Below are positions 16,402 through 24,531 of a DNA stretch of 37,201 nt, piece after piece (the first letter of the stretch is position 1; each line of letters begins with the position of its first letter). This DNA comes from Deltaproteobacteria bacterium (GTDB lineage: Bacteria; Desulfobacterota; Desulfarculia; Adiutricales; Adiutricaceae). Location of the stretch: NCBI GenBank assembly GCA_031257535.1, contig JAIROO010000135.1, positions 1 through 37,201 of the forward strand. The letters run 5' to 3'. The notes beneath the pieces are model-generated. The model had not been told where the DNA came from. It ran no database searches and worked only from the letters and a program-made list of their open reading frames with translations. The position numbers and the translations under genes are program-made.

Positions 16402-16430
16402 TTGACTATTAAATTTTTTTATGATATTAA
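16402..16430 (+). promoter_or_regulatory. Sigma-70-like promoter reading into the gene-free tract
   Basis: TTGACT (16402-16407) and TATTAA (16425-16430) are separated by exactly 17 bp. A short hairpin GGCATTTA-TAA-TAAATGTC starts just after the expected transcription start. The next gene on this strand is almost 1.9 kb away. Confidence 0.35.
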
Positions 16431-16768
16431 TCTTTCAGCTATAGGCATTTATAATAAATGTCTTCGAGCCTAATCCTCTATAAATGATTTTTTTTTGGGT
16501 TTAAACTAAATTTTGGCTTTTCCAGTTCGCTTTTTTTTGGTTTTTTGGCCCTTTTTGGCTATTGGCTTTTTATTTCGCGATAAAAGCCCTTTTTAGCCTT
16601 TCGCGGCTTTTTTTCGCTTTCTTATTGACTCCTGGCCAGACTCTCGTTGGTAGCCCTAAATAGGTCAGGCTTTTTTTACTTCGCGCGTTAAATTTAGGGT
16701 TTTCCGCGCGCTACTTTCGCGGCTTATTGGTTTAATAGTTCTTTTTCTTGGGCCGCGAACGCGTTTTT

Positions 16769-16784
16769 GGGAGCGCGCGCTCCC
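16769..16784. repeat. GC-rich 16-bp perfect palindrome
   Basis: GGGAGCGCGCGCTCCC is perfectly self-complementary and is followed by TATTCTTTTT. It could be a factor site or a weak terminator hairpin. Confidence 0.6.
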
Positions 16785-16836
16785 TATTCTTTTTAAGGCC
16801 ATAATCCGGATTTTGGCCCAGAACGCTTTTCGCCTG

Positions 16837-16915
16837 GCCACCATCGCTAGCCCTTTTCGTCCGCCTCCGCCCTTTGAAGGCGAAAGGCCGGCTTAAAGGA
16901 TGACCGCCCTGGGGG
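16837..16915. repeat. Diverged repeat, copy A
   Basis: Shares TCGCTAGCCC, CTTTGAA, AGGCCG and AGGATGACCGCCC in the same order as copy B at 17170-17243. Spacings are 18 versus 21 nt, then equal 18 nt. CTTTGAA is flanked by CGCC/GGCG, which can pair. Confidence 0.5.
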
Positions 16916-17169
16916 TCGGTATCTGTTCATTCGTTAAAGTTAACGCTCTTTGTTTGTCTTTTCTCTTTAAACGTTTTGTTTTTAGGGCCTAAAATAAAGG
17001 GCTTAAACCTAATAATCCGTCCACCGTTTTAGGCTTATTTTCTGGTAGCTTTTAATGGTTGATCGCCTCGCGACTTATAAAGACTCGTTTTATCGTCGCG
17101 AGCGTGTTTGTTTCGGGACGATTGTTATGGGTCTTAAGATAAGCCAAATAAGCGCGTCCACGCGTATAG

Positions 17170-17243
17170 CCGTCGCTAGCCCTATTAATGGCGTACCGCT
17201 AACCTTTGAAGTTAGTAGGCCGACCGACAGGATGACCGCCCCG
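17170..17243. repeat. Diverged repeat, copy B
   Basis: Counterpart of copy A. Here CTTTGAA is flanked by CTAAC/GTTAG, which also pair although the bases differ from copy A. In one shared reading frame both copies give ASP...FE..RP..RMTA, so a decayed coding repeat is an alternative to a structured element. Confidence 0.5.
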
Positions 17244-17385
17244 GCCTTTTTGCTGGACCGTCGATAATGGCTGACCCAGAGCTTACCCCTTTTGGTCTAG
17301 TTTTTGGCCTGTTTAAAGCCGCTGTTTTCGCGGCCTTAACTCCTTTTTTTTTCTAAAAAACGGGCCATGTTTTTTTTTGACTCTC

Positions 17386-17415
17386 GCGCCTTTTGGCGAT
17401 TTCGCCAAAAGGCGC
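17386..17415. repeat. Perfect 14-bp inverted repeat
   Basis: GCGCCTTTTGGCGA, a TT centre, then TCGCCAAAAGGCGC. No T-run follows, so it is not a typical terminator. It could be a cruciform or an RNA hairpin. Confidence 0.75.
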
Positions 17416-17664
17416 CAAAGCCTTGATTTTCTAAGGGTCTAGCGAGCGGCTTTTCGCTTTTTTAAGGCTGACCAAAATAATAGGCGACCAGTTTTTGGCC
17501 CCTTTTTGTTTTTTGGTTTTCGGCCACTTAAAAGGTCCCTTTTATAGTTTTTATTCGCGGCGCTCTTTGGCTTTTTTAGCGAACAAGACGCGCGGGTTTA
17601 AGGATATTAGTTTTAAGCCTTGTTTTTGGCTCTGGCCTTGGCTGGCTCTTTTTGTTGGCTAAAG

Positions 17665-17771
17665 CTACGGCTTTGGCTCTTTTTGGCTTACCCCGGCTTT
17701 GCCTCTTTTTGGCTCTAGCCACGGCTTTGGCTCTTTTTTGGCTGCCACGGCTTTGGCTCTTTTTTGGCCTG
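17665..17771. repeat. Four-copy 26-28 bp tandem repeat
   Basis: Units ctacggctttggctctttttggctta, ccccggctttgcctctttttggctctag, ccacggctttggctcttttttggctg and ccacggctttggctcttttttggcctg are consecutive. The last two are nearly identical. The units are not a constant multiple of three, so a coding repeat is unlikely. Confidence 0.8.
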
Positions 17772-18325
17772 ATTATTAAGGTTTTTGACGCTTAATGACT
17801 TTAAAATCCGTTTTTAGGGTTTTTAGGCGCGTAAAACCTTTATTTTCGCCGGCGCCTATTTTGGGCGTTTTTAAGGCTAAAGGTCTTGGCTTAAAACTAT
17901 TTTTTAAGGAACGACTTTTTCTCGCTATGGGTGCCTTTTTTTAAGCCGCCCATGGCTAGTTCCTTATTTACGTCCTCGCTTTCAATTCCCCCCGCGTTTT
18001 CTATTCGCCTTTTTGGTTAGCCTTTTTTCTCGCTAAAAGCGTCGTTTTTACTCCATAAAATTTTTTTAGGGCCCGGGTCGCCAAATTATTTAGACTCTTT
18101 ATCTCATTTTTATCTGTTTTTTTGTCGATTTTTTGGCGTTTTATTGGCTTTTTGTTTAATTAAAGTAGCTCTATTTTTGGCTTTATATTTGTTTAGCTGT
18201 AATCTAGCTATTTTTGATCGCCTAAAATAGCGCTCTTAATGGCCTTAAAACCATTATCTATAAGGCGTTATCTAGCCAACTTAACGTCGCCCTAATTCGT
18301 CTGACCCTTTTTAGGAGTTTTTCAT

Positions 18326-18838
18326 ATGTCGGTCGTAGTTTCGCCCTCTAACCCCCCTGAACCCGTCAGCCCCCACGCTTTGGAGTTGGCGGCTTTAGAG
18401 CCTATCTTTGAGACTTACCAAAACGCGGCTAGGGGGTCCTTAATCCCGGTTCTCCAAGCCGCCCAAGAAACTTACGGATATCTGTCGACCACGGTTTTAG
18501 AGACCATCGCCTCTCGTCTTAATTTTCCCATCAGCCAGATCTACGGGGTGGTCACCTTTTATTCCCAGTTCCGCTTAGCCCCTAGGGGCAAGCACGTTAT
18601 CCGAGCCTGCCAGGGCACGGCTTGTCACGTCCGCGACTCCTCTTTGGTCTTAGAGACTTTAAAGTCCGCCTTAGGGGTCACCCCCGGCGGGACGACCGCG
18701 GATCTTCAGTTTACCTTAGAAACCGTGGCCTGTATTGGGGCCTGTAGCTTAGCCCCGGTCATGATGATCGACAACGAGGCTCACGGCCGTCTGCGCCCTG
18801 ACCGCGTTCGGGCCATTTTAGACAAGTACCGCGGGTAA
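18326..18838 (+). CDS. hndA: NuoE-like [2Fe-2S] subunit of NAD(P)-linked [FeFe] hydrogenase
   Basis: A 170-residue thioredoxin-like ferredoxin subunit. The four cluster ligands appear as CQGTAC (C-x4-C) in IRACQGTACHV and CIGAC (C-x3-C) in VACIGACSLAPVMMID. The N-terminal helical part (IPVLQAAQETYGYLSTTVLETIASRLN, then IYGVVTFYSQFRLAPRGKH) is typical of NuoE/HndA/HydC. It relays electrons next to the flavin subunit. AGGAG lies 8 nt before the ATG. It is first in the operon; the next gene starts 17 nt after its stop. hndA is used for its role in HndABCD-type complexes; hydC would fit equally. Confidence 0.92.
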   Translation: MSVVVSPSNPPEPVSPHALELAALEPIFETYQNAARGSLIPVLQAAQETYGYLSTTVLETIASRLNFPISQIYGVVTFYSQFRLAPRGKHVIRACQGTACHVRDSSLVLETLKSALGVTPGGTTADLQFTLETVACIGACSLAPVMMIDNEAHGRLRPDRVRAILDKYRG

Positions 18839-18855
18839 AAAGGAGGCGGAAACCT

Positions 18856-20766
18856 ATGAGAAAACTAGAAGATCTGCCTCGCTTAAATGGAGTCATGGAT
18901 CTCGAGGCCTTAAAAAGCCGCGTCTTACCCAGGATCGCCATTAGGCGCGACCCCAAAGCCGCTCCCTTTAACGACGTCACCCATCACGTCATGATCTGCG
19001 GCGACACTGGCTGCGCCTCCTCGGGCTCCAAAGCCATAATTGAGACCTTTAAAGAGGAGTTGGCCGCCCGCAATCTCGACAAGACCGTGGACGTGGTCGT
19101 GATTGGTTGCCACGGGTTTTGCGAGATGGGCCCTTTACTGGTCGTCTATCCCGACGACTTTTACTACATTCGGCTTAAACCCGACGACGTGGCCGAGATC
19201 ATTGAGGAGACCATTATCCATCGGCGCCCGGTCCCTAAGTTTTTGTATCACGACCGGGAGACCATGCGCCCCATCGTTCATTACCAAGAGATCGAGTTTT
19301 ACGCCAAACAAAACCGGATTCTTTTGGCTAATTGCGGGCACATAAACCCCGAGGACGTGGAGGAGTACATCGCCAACGACGGGTATAAAGCCTTAGCCAA
19401 GGCCTTAAGCCGTCGCGACGACCCTTTAAGCCTTTTGGAGGAGATCAAAAAATCCGGTTTAAGGGGCCGGGGGGGCGGAGGTTTTCCGACCGGTCGTAAA
19501 TGGGAGCTGTGTCGCGAGGCCCCAGGCGACGTTAAGTACATTATCTGTAACGCCGACGAGGGCGACCCCGGGGCTTTTATGGACCGCTCGCTGATGGAAG
19601 GCGACCCTCACCGCCTTTTAGAAGGCATGATTATTGGAGGTTTAGTCATTGGGGCCAAGGAAGGCTACATCTACGTCCGGGCCGAGTACCCAATCGCCGT
19701 TAAACGCCTTAAAAACGCCATCGCCCAGGCCGAGGCTTTAGGTTTACTGGGCGACAATGTCTTGGGCACGGACTTTTCTTTTAAGATCTTCGTCAAAGAA
19801 GGAGCTGGGGCCTTTGTTTGTGGGGAGGAAACGGCCTTAATCCACTCCATTGAGGGTCAAAGGGGCATGCCCACCTCGCGGCCTCCATTTCCAGCGGTCT
19901 CTGGCCTGTGGGGTCAGCCCACCAACAACAATAACGTGGAAACTTGGGCCAACGTCCCGGGGATCATTTTACGCGGCGGAGAGTGGTTCGCCTCCTTTGG
20001 CACGGAAAAATCTAAAGGGACCAAGGTTTTCGCCTTAACCGGCAAAATCCGCAACACCGGTCTCGCCGAAGTCTCCATGGGCCTGACCATGCGGGAGATT
20101 ATTTACGACATCGGCGGGGGCGTCCAAAACAACAAAAAGTTTAAAGCCGTCCAGATAGGTGGCCCGTCGGGCGGTTGTTTGCCCGAGTCCATGATCGATA
20201 GGCCCGTTGACTACGACTCCCTCATCGAGGCGGGAGCCATGATGGGCTCAGGAGGTCTAGTGGTCGTGGACGAGGACACTTGTATGGTGGCTCTCGCTCA
20301 GTTCTTCTTGTCCTTTACTCGGGACGAAAGCTGCGGCAAATGCACCCCTTGTCGCGAGGGCACCACCCGGATGCTCAACATCTTAAATAACATCACCAAA
20401 GGTCATGGCAAAGCCGGGGATATCGAGCTACTCGAAGAACTAGCCAAAAACATTAAGATCTCGGCCTTGTGCGGTTTAGGCCAGACCTCGCCTAACCCCA
20501 TTCTCTCGACCTTAAACTACTTTCGGGAAGAGTATAAAGCTCACATCTACGAAAAACGCTGTCCCGCCCATCACTGCGTGGCCCTCATTAGCTACTGGAT
20601 CGACCCAGACCGCTGTATTGGCTGCGGGGCTTGTCGGAAAAAGTGTCCGGTCCAGGCCATTGACGGCTCCGCTAAAAAACCCCACACCATCGACGTCGGC
20701 AAATGCATTAAATGCGGGGTCTGCTTTACGGCCTGCCGCAAAACCCGCGCCATCTTTAAAAAGTGA
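18856..20766 (+). CDS. hndC: NuoF-like flavin/NAD(P)-binding hydrogenase subunit
   Basis: A 636-residue multi-cluster protein. Residues about 45-125 form a thioredoxin-like [2Fe-2S] domain (CGDTGC, GCHGFC), the part that is a separate HndB in some systems. The NuoF core follows: GLRGRGGGGFPTGRKWE for FMN/NAD(P)H binding, NADEGDPGAFMDRSLMEGDPH, and the SLBB region. ESCGKCTPCREGT plus a later cysteine form the N3-type [4Fe-4S] site. The C-terminus carries two ferredoxin motifs, CIGCGACRKKCPVQAI and CIKCGVCFTACRK. It oxidises or reduces NAD(P)(H) and passes electrons to HndD. AGGAGG precedes the ATG; HndD begins 9 nt after the stop. The domain order is the same as HydB of trimeric bifurcating enzymes, so bifurcation with ferredoxin is possible but not shown. 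Confidence 0.94.
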   Translation: MRKLEDLPRLNGVMDLEALKSRVLPRIAIRRDPKAAPFNDVTHHVMICGDTGCASSGSKAIIETFKEELAARNLDKTVDVVVIGCHGFCEMGPLLVVYPDDFYYIRLKPDDVAEIIEETIIHRRPVPKFLYHDRETMRPIVHYQEIEFYAKQNRILLANCGHINPEDVEEYIANDGYKALAKALSRRDDPLSLLEEIKKSGLRGRGGGGFPTGRKWELCREAPGDVKYIICNADEGDPGAFMDRSLMEGDPHRLLEGMIIGGLVIGAKEGYIYVRAEYPIAVKRLKNAIAQAEALGLLGDNVLGTDFSFKIFVKEGAGAFVCGEETALIHSIEGQRGMPTSRPPFPAVSGLWGQPTNNNNVETWANVPGIILRGGEWFASFGTEKSKGTKVFALTGKIRNTGLAEVSMGLTMREIIYDIGGGVQNNKKFKAVQIGGPSGGCLPESMIDRPVDYDSLIEAGAMMGSGGLVVVDEDTCMVALAQFFLSFTRDESCGKCTPCREGTTRMLNILNNITKGHGKAGDIELLEELAKNIKISALCGLGQTSPNPILSTLNYFREEYKAHIYEKRCPAHHCVALISYWIDPDRCIGCGACRKKCPVQAIDGSAKKPHTIDVGKCIKCGVCFTACRKTRAIFKK

Positions 20767-20775
20767 GGCCCCCCT

Positions 20776-22518
20776 ATGAGCGAAAAAGTATCTTTAACCA
20801 TCGACGATCTCCCGGTCACCGTCCCTCAAGGCGTGACCATCTGGGGGGCGGCCCAGACTTTAGGCCTAAAAATCCCCACTTTATGTCATCACTTTGACGT
20901 TAAACCCTATAGCGGCTGCCGGGTCTGCGTGGTCGAGGTGGTTGGCTCCAGAGCGTTGGTGGCCGCCTGCTCGGGCCCAGTCGCCGAAGGCCTGGTCGTT
21001 AAAACCAACTCCCCGAAAGTTAGGGAGGCCCGGCGCTTAATCGTCGAACTCCTTTTAGCCAACCACCCCAGGGACTGTTTTACCTGCCCTCGAAACCAAA
21101 GCTGCGAGCTCCAGACCTTAGCCTTAGAGCTGGGAGTCAGAGAAGTGAGGTTTGAGCAGGACAAGCCAACCTGGGAGTTAGACGAGTCCTCGCCTAGCTT
21201 AATCCGCGATCCCAATAAGTGCGTTTTGTGCGGTCGCTGCGTTAGATTCTGCGCCGAGATCCAGACCTGCTCGGTCTACACCTTCGCCAATCGGGGTTAT
21301 AACTCCATCGTCACCACGGCCTTTGGTCAGGGTTTAGGCGAGGTTCGCTGCACGCTCTGTGGCCAGTGCTCGGTGGTCTGCCCAGTGGGGGCCATCACCG
21401 TTAAAGACCACACGGAATATGTCTTAAACGCCATTAACAACCCCGACAAAATAGTCATCGTCCAGACCGCCCCGGCGACCCGGGTGGCTTTAGGCGAAAC
21501 CGTAGGTCTCCCTCCGGGCTCCATCGTGACCGGTAAAATGGTGGCGGGTTTAAAACGCTTAGGCTTTGACCGGGTCTTAGACACCAATTTTACGGCCGAC
21601 GTCACCATCATGGAAGAGGCCACCGAGTTTCTTCATCGCTTGAGCGAAGGCCATAATCTGCCCATGATTACCAGCTGCTCTCCGGGCTGGATCAACTTTT
21701 TAGAGATGTTTTACCCGGAAATGGTCGAGCTCCACTCCACCTGTAAAAGCCCGCAGCAGATTTTTGGGGCTTTGGTCAAAACTTATTACGCTAAGATTCA
21801 AGGCTTAGATCCAGCTAAAATCGTCTCCGTGGCCATCATGCCTTGCGTGGCTAAAAAGTTTGAGAGCGTTCGGCCCGAGATGAACGCGAGTGGCTACCAG
21901 GACGTGGACTACGTTTTAACCACCCGAGAACTGGGCCTTTTATTAAAGTCCAGTGGTTTAGACTTAAAAACCCTAAAACCCGAGGCCTATGACCCCATCA
22001 TGGGCCTGGGCACGGGCGCCGGGACCATCTTTGGGGTCACGGGCGGGGTCATGGAAGCGGCCTTACGAGCGGCTTACGAGTTAGTGACCAAAAAAACCTT
22101 AACTAACGTGGAGTTCAACGAGGTCCGGGGTTTGACGGGGATTAAGGAAGCGGAAATAGATCTTGACGGAACCAAAATTAAGGTCGCCGTGGGCCACGGC
22201 TTAGGTCGAGCCCGCCAGATCATGGAAACCATCAAAGCCGGTAACCCCCACGGCTGGAGTTTTATCGAGGTCATGGCCTGTCCGGGCGGGTGCGTGGCCG
22301 GGGGTGGCCAACCCATTAGCCTGGATCTGGCTTATCGGAGCAAAAGAGCCAAAGGCCTTTATGAGGACGACCGCAATCTGCCTTTACGCAAAAGCCAGGA
22401 CAATCCCGAGGTCCAAGCCCTATACCGCGATTATTTAAAGGAACCGGGCGGGGCTTTAAGCCATCAGCTTTTACACACGAGTTTCGCTAACCCCCACGAG
22501 CGGTTTATAAAATCTTAA
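20776..22518 (+). CDS. hndD: [FeFe] hydrogenase catalytic subunit
   Basis: A 580-residue group A [FeFe] hydrogenase. In order: an N-terminal [2Fe-2S] domain (LCHHFDVKPYSGCRVCVVEV), a His/Cys-ligated [4Fe-4S] site (HPRDCFTCPRNQSCELQ), two [4Fe-4S] motifs (CVLCGRCVRFC, CTLCGQCSVVCPVGAI), then the H-cluster motifs L1 TSCSPGW, L2 MPCVAKKFE and L3 EVMACPGGCVAGGGQP. The C-terminal YRSKRAKGLYEDD...NPEVQALYRDYL is the fused small-subunit domain. It makes or uses H2 in the cytoplasm; no signal peptide is seen. L1 differs from the textbook TSCCPGW. No maturases (HydE, HydF, HydG) are in the window. GAGG lies 7 nt before the ATG. Confidence 0.95.
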   Translation: MSEKVSLTIDDLPVTVPQGVTIWGAAQTLGLKIPTLCHHFDVKPYSGCRVCVVEVVGSRALVAACSGPVAEGLVVKTNSPKVREARRLIVELLLANHPRDCFTCPRNQSCELQTLALELGVREVRFEQDKPTWELDESSPSLIRDPNKCVLCGRCVRFCAEIQTCSVYTFANRGYNSIVTTAFGQGLGEVRCTLCGQCSVVCPVGAITVKDHTEYVLNAINNPDKIVIVQTAPATRVALGETVGLPPGSIVTGKMVAGLKRLGFDRVLDTNFTADVTIMEEATEFLHRLSEGHNLPMITSCSPGWINFLEMFYPEMVELHSTCKSPQQIFGALVKTYYAKIQGLDPAKIVSVAIMPCVAKKFESVRPEMNASGYQDVDYVLTTRELGLLLKSSGLDLKTLKPEAYDPIMGLGTGAGTIFGVTGGVMEAALRAAYELVTKKTLTNVEFNEVRGLTGIKEAEIDLDGTKIKVAVGHGLGRARQIMETIKAGNPHGWSFIEVMACPGGCVAGGGQPISLDLAYRSKRAKGLYEDDRNLPLRKSQDNPEVQALYRDYLKEPGGALSHQLLHTSFANPHERFIKS

Positions 22519-22529
22519 CTTTTTTAATC

Positions 22530-22566
22530 AGGCCAAAAAAACCGAATCACCCGGTTTTTTTGGCCT
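22530..22566 (+). terminator. Intrinsic terminator of the hydrogenase operon
   Basis: AGGCCAAAAAAACCG and CGGTTTTTTTGGCCT form a perfect 15-bp stem around a 7-nt loop, starting 11 nt after the hndD stop. The T-run is inside the right arm. Confidence 0.85.
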
Positions 22567-23005
22567 AAATAACGCCCCCAAAAATCTCCTTGCGCTTTTT
22601 TTAGCCCCAAAAAACCAAAAAACGGCCGGTTATGGCCAAAAAATGACTTGGGCCATAAAACCATTAGTCTGACCGATTAACGGCAAGACTTTGGCCCCCA
22701 AATCCAAGAAAAAACTCCCGTAAACCAAAATAAAGTTCTAAGACCAAAATAAACGCCAAGACCCCCTAAGACGCGCCAAAAACCTCGCTAAACCAAAATA
22801 ACGACGGATAAGCCAGTCGCTAAACCGAAAAGAAAAACCCTCGTCAGCGTAAACCAAAAAGGCTAATTTAAAGGGCCATCCAAAAAACGTCTTGACTAAT
22901 TCCCACCTAATCCACTATATTTAGACTAATTTAAGACCTCGTTTTACTAGAATCTAAGGCCAGGGTCAAACGTTAAATTTTGGTAATCGCTTAAGGCGCT
23001 AAGGG
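22567..23005. other. Gene-free stretch with recurring AAACCAAAATAA motif
   Basis: No gene is seen. Between about 22720 and 22865 the motif (T)AAACCAAAATAA or a close variant appears about five times at uneven distances: taaaccaaaataaag, agaccaaaataaac, taaaccaaaataacg, taaaccgaaaagaa, taaaccaaaaaggc. Confidence 0.45.
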
Positions 23006-23077
23006 TCAAATCTCTTTTGGCGCTCAAATCTTTTTTGGTGACCTAATCTTTTTTGGAGACCTAATCTTTTTTGGAGA
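23006..23077 (+). repeat. Four-copy 18-bp tandem repeat carrying the ribosome binding site
   Basis: Units tcaaatctcttttggcgc, tcaaatcttttttggtga and two identical cctaatcttttttggaga run head to tail into ccta-ATG of the next gene. The last GGAGA is the Shine-Dalgarno, 5 nt before ATG 23082. Confidence 0.85.
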
Positions 23078-23081
23078 CCTA

Positions 23082-23642
23082 ATGATCATTAATATTCACG
23101 GCTTTACGGGCCACGGAGCCAACTCCAAATACGACTGGCTAAAAGCCAACGTTCCTGACCAAGAGATCGTCGCCCCAGATCTGGACTACGTCGCCACCCC
23201 GCCGGAAGAGATCTTAAAGACCCTTTCGAACCTAGTCGGATCGGCCATCGCCACCCCCACCGTCCAAGAGCTATTTGTTTTAGGTAGTAGTTTAGGCGGT
23301 TTTTTCGCGCGACTTTTAAATATAATCTACCCTTTAGTCCCGACTATTTTAATTAACCCCACTCTTTGTCCTTTTATCCCTTTAAGGGGTTTAATCGACG
23401 ATAAGGCCTATTTGGCCCTTTTCGCTCGCTTAACCTTCCAAGACGACGCTAACCCGCCCCAAGGCCTTCACGTGATCGTGGGGAAGGCCGACGACCTCAT
23501 CGACCACGCCCACTTAACAAAACCATTGTTACCGCCTAACCTAAAAACATATTACGAGATCCCAGGCGGCGTCCATAGGCTGGTTTTAACCGAAGAAGTG
23601 GGGGCTATCTTGCGCTCTATCTTGTTTTCAAAAAGCGGCTAA
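23082..23642 (+). CDS. YqiA-like (UPF0227) alpha/beta-hydrolase esterase
   Basis: A 186-residue small alpha/beta hydrolase. INIHGFTGHGANSKYDWLKA begins the fold with the HGF oxyanion segment. LFVLGSSLGGFFARLL holds the nucleophile serine in GSSLGG, the hallmark of the YqiA/UPF0227 group. The Asp is probably in VGKADDLIDH, and the His in GGVHRL near the end. Length fits the family. The natural substrate is unknown; the E. coli relative cleaves short acyl esters. It stands alone, with no neighbour within 300 bp on the same strand. Its Shine-Dalgarno comes from an 18-bp tandem repeat, so copy-number change could alter the leader without losing the site. Confidence 0.8.
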   Translation: MIINIHGFTGHGANSKYDWLKANVPDQEIVAPDLDYVATPPEEILKTLSNLVGSAIATPTVQELFVLGSSLGGFFARLLNIIYPLVPTILINPTLCPFIPLRGLIDDKAYLALFARLTFQDDANPPQGLHVIVGKADDLIDHAHLTKPLLPPNLKTYYEIPGGVHRLVLTEEVGAILRSILFSKSG

Positions 23643-23810
23643 ACCATATTTTTGACCCGCTAAGACCTCTTTTGGCTAAAGTCAGGTCAGGGTTAGAGTC
23701 TTAAAAGGCCTAGTTTTTTTAAGGCGAAGATAACGGCTAAGCCCCTTGGTAAGTTCCGCGAATGGGGTCGCCCCTAAAAAGTTGGGGCCTTAAACGATTT
23801 GTCTACTCGA

Positions 23811-23990
23811 AGTTGGCCGCCTTTAGCCCCTTTAAATTTTCTGGCCCCTAAAATTTCTCCCCTCTACCCCCTTTAAATTTTCTGGCCTCTAAAAGTTGGC
23901 CGTCTTTAGTCCCTTCAAATTTTCTAACCCCTAAAATTTATCCCTTATAGCCCATTTCGATTTTCTGGCCCCTAACAGTTGGCCGCCTTT
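23811..23990. repeat. 83-bp tandem repeat built of two ~41-bp half units
   Basis: AGTTGGCCGCCTTTAG starts at 23811, recurs at 23894 (agttggccgtctttag) and starts again at 23977 (agttggccgcctttt). Both steps are exactly 83 bp. Within each 83-bp unit the block CCCTTTAAATTTTCTGGCCCCTAAA occurs twice with drift. Confidence 0.85.
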
Positions 23991-23995
23991 TTTGC

Positions 23996-24024
23996 CCAAG
24001 ATCTCTTTCGATCTTGGTTTTTTT
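23996..24024 (+). terminator. Terminator-like hairpin
   Basis: CCAAGATC-TCTTTC-GATCTTGG followed by seven T. It lies 354 bp after the esterase stop, at the edge of the 83-bp repeat array, and could end the esterase transcript. Confidence 0.7.
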
Positions 24025-24054
24025 AGGTTTTGGTCTTGACTTCGCTCTCGCTCC

Positions 24055-24093
<39 letters not shown>

Positions 24094-24499
24094 CTTTAGG
24101 GGGTTTTTTCAAAAATCCTCTTAAAGGAATTTGGGTAAAACCGTTATTTTTCGCGCTTCGCCCTGGGTAATGATTACCCAAAAAACCAGGGGTCTTATAA
24201 AATACCCAAAAAAATTTCATAAAACTACTAAAATTAAATTTTAAAACCATAATATAAAGTTATTATATTTTTAAATTTTAAATTAATTATAATTGACCAG
24301 AGACCCAAAAGTTGGGCTCGTTACCTAAAAAGGAAATATGAACCAAAAATTTTCCCTGGCCCTCTGGCTTTATTTAGGCGGTCATGATTAGATTTAACGT
24401 CTATTAAAGCCAGTTTTTGTCGCCCAAAACTTTAAATCAAGACCTAGCCTAGAGCCTTGCGGTTCTTGACTACCGGTCAATAATACATATATATTTTTA

Positions 24500-24531
24500 A
24501 CTGAATATATTATTTAATTGATATATTCAGT
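24500..24531. repeat. Perfect 11-bp inverted repeat, 10-bp spacer
   Basis: ACTGAATATAT, spacer TATTTAATTG, ATATATTCAGT. The symmetry fits a dimeric regulator site or an AT-rich hairpin. It is about 540 bp before pilY1. Confidence 0.6.

Larger units (their letters stand above)
15800..18325. other. 2.5-kb T-rich gene-free tract with hairpins and repeats
   Basis: No ORF here looks like a gene; 15825-16022 and 17055-17267 lack ribosome sites and family likeness. From about 16480 to 18200 the plus strand is T-rich and A-poor with scattered GC-rich patches. Inside are a promoter-like site (16402), a 16-bp palindrome (16769), a 14-bp inverted repeat (17386), a four-copy tandem repeat (17665) and two related segments (16837 and 17170). 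AGGAG just before 18326 belongs to the hydrogenase operon. Confidence 0.5.

Noticed and set aside
17055-17267. 70-codon ORF in the T-rich tract
   Set aside because: No ribosome site or family likeness. It overlaps diverged repeat copy B, which is reported as a repeat instead.
15552-18325. RNase P RNA or tmRNA hidden in the gene-free tract
   Set aside because: The conserved core motifs of these RNAs were not found by eye.
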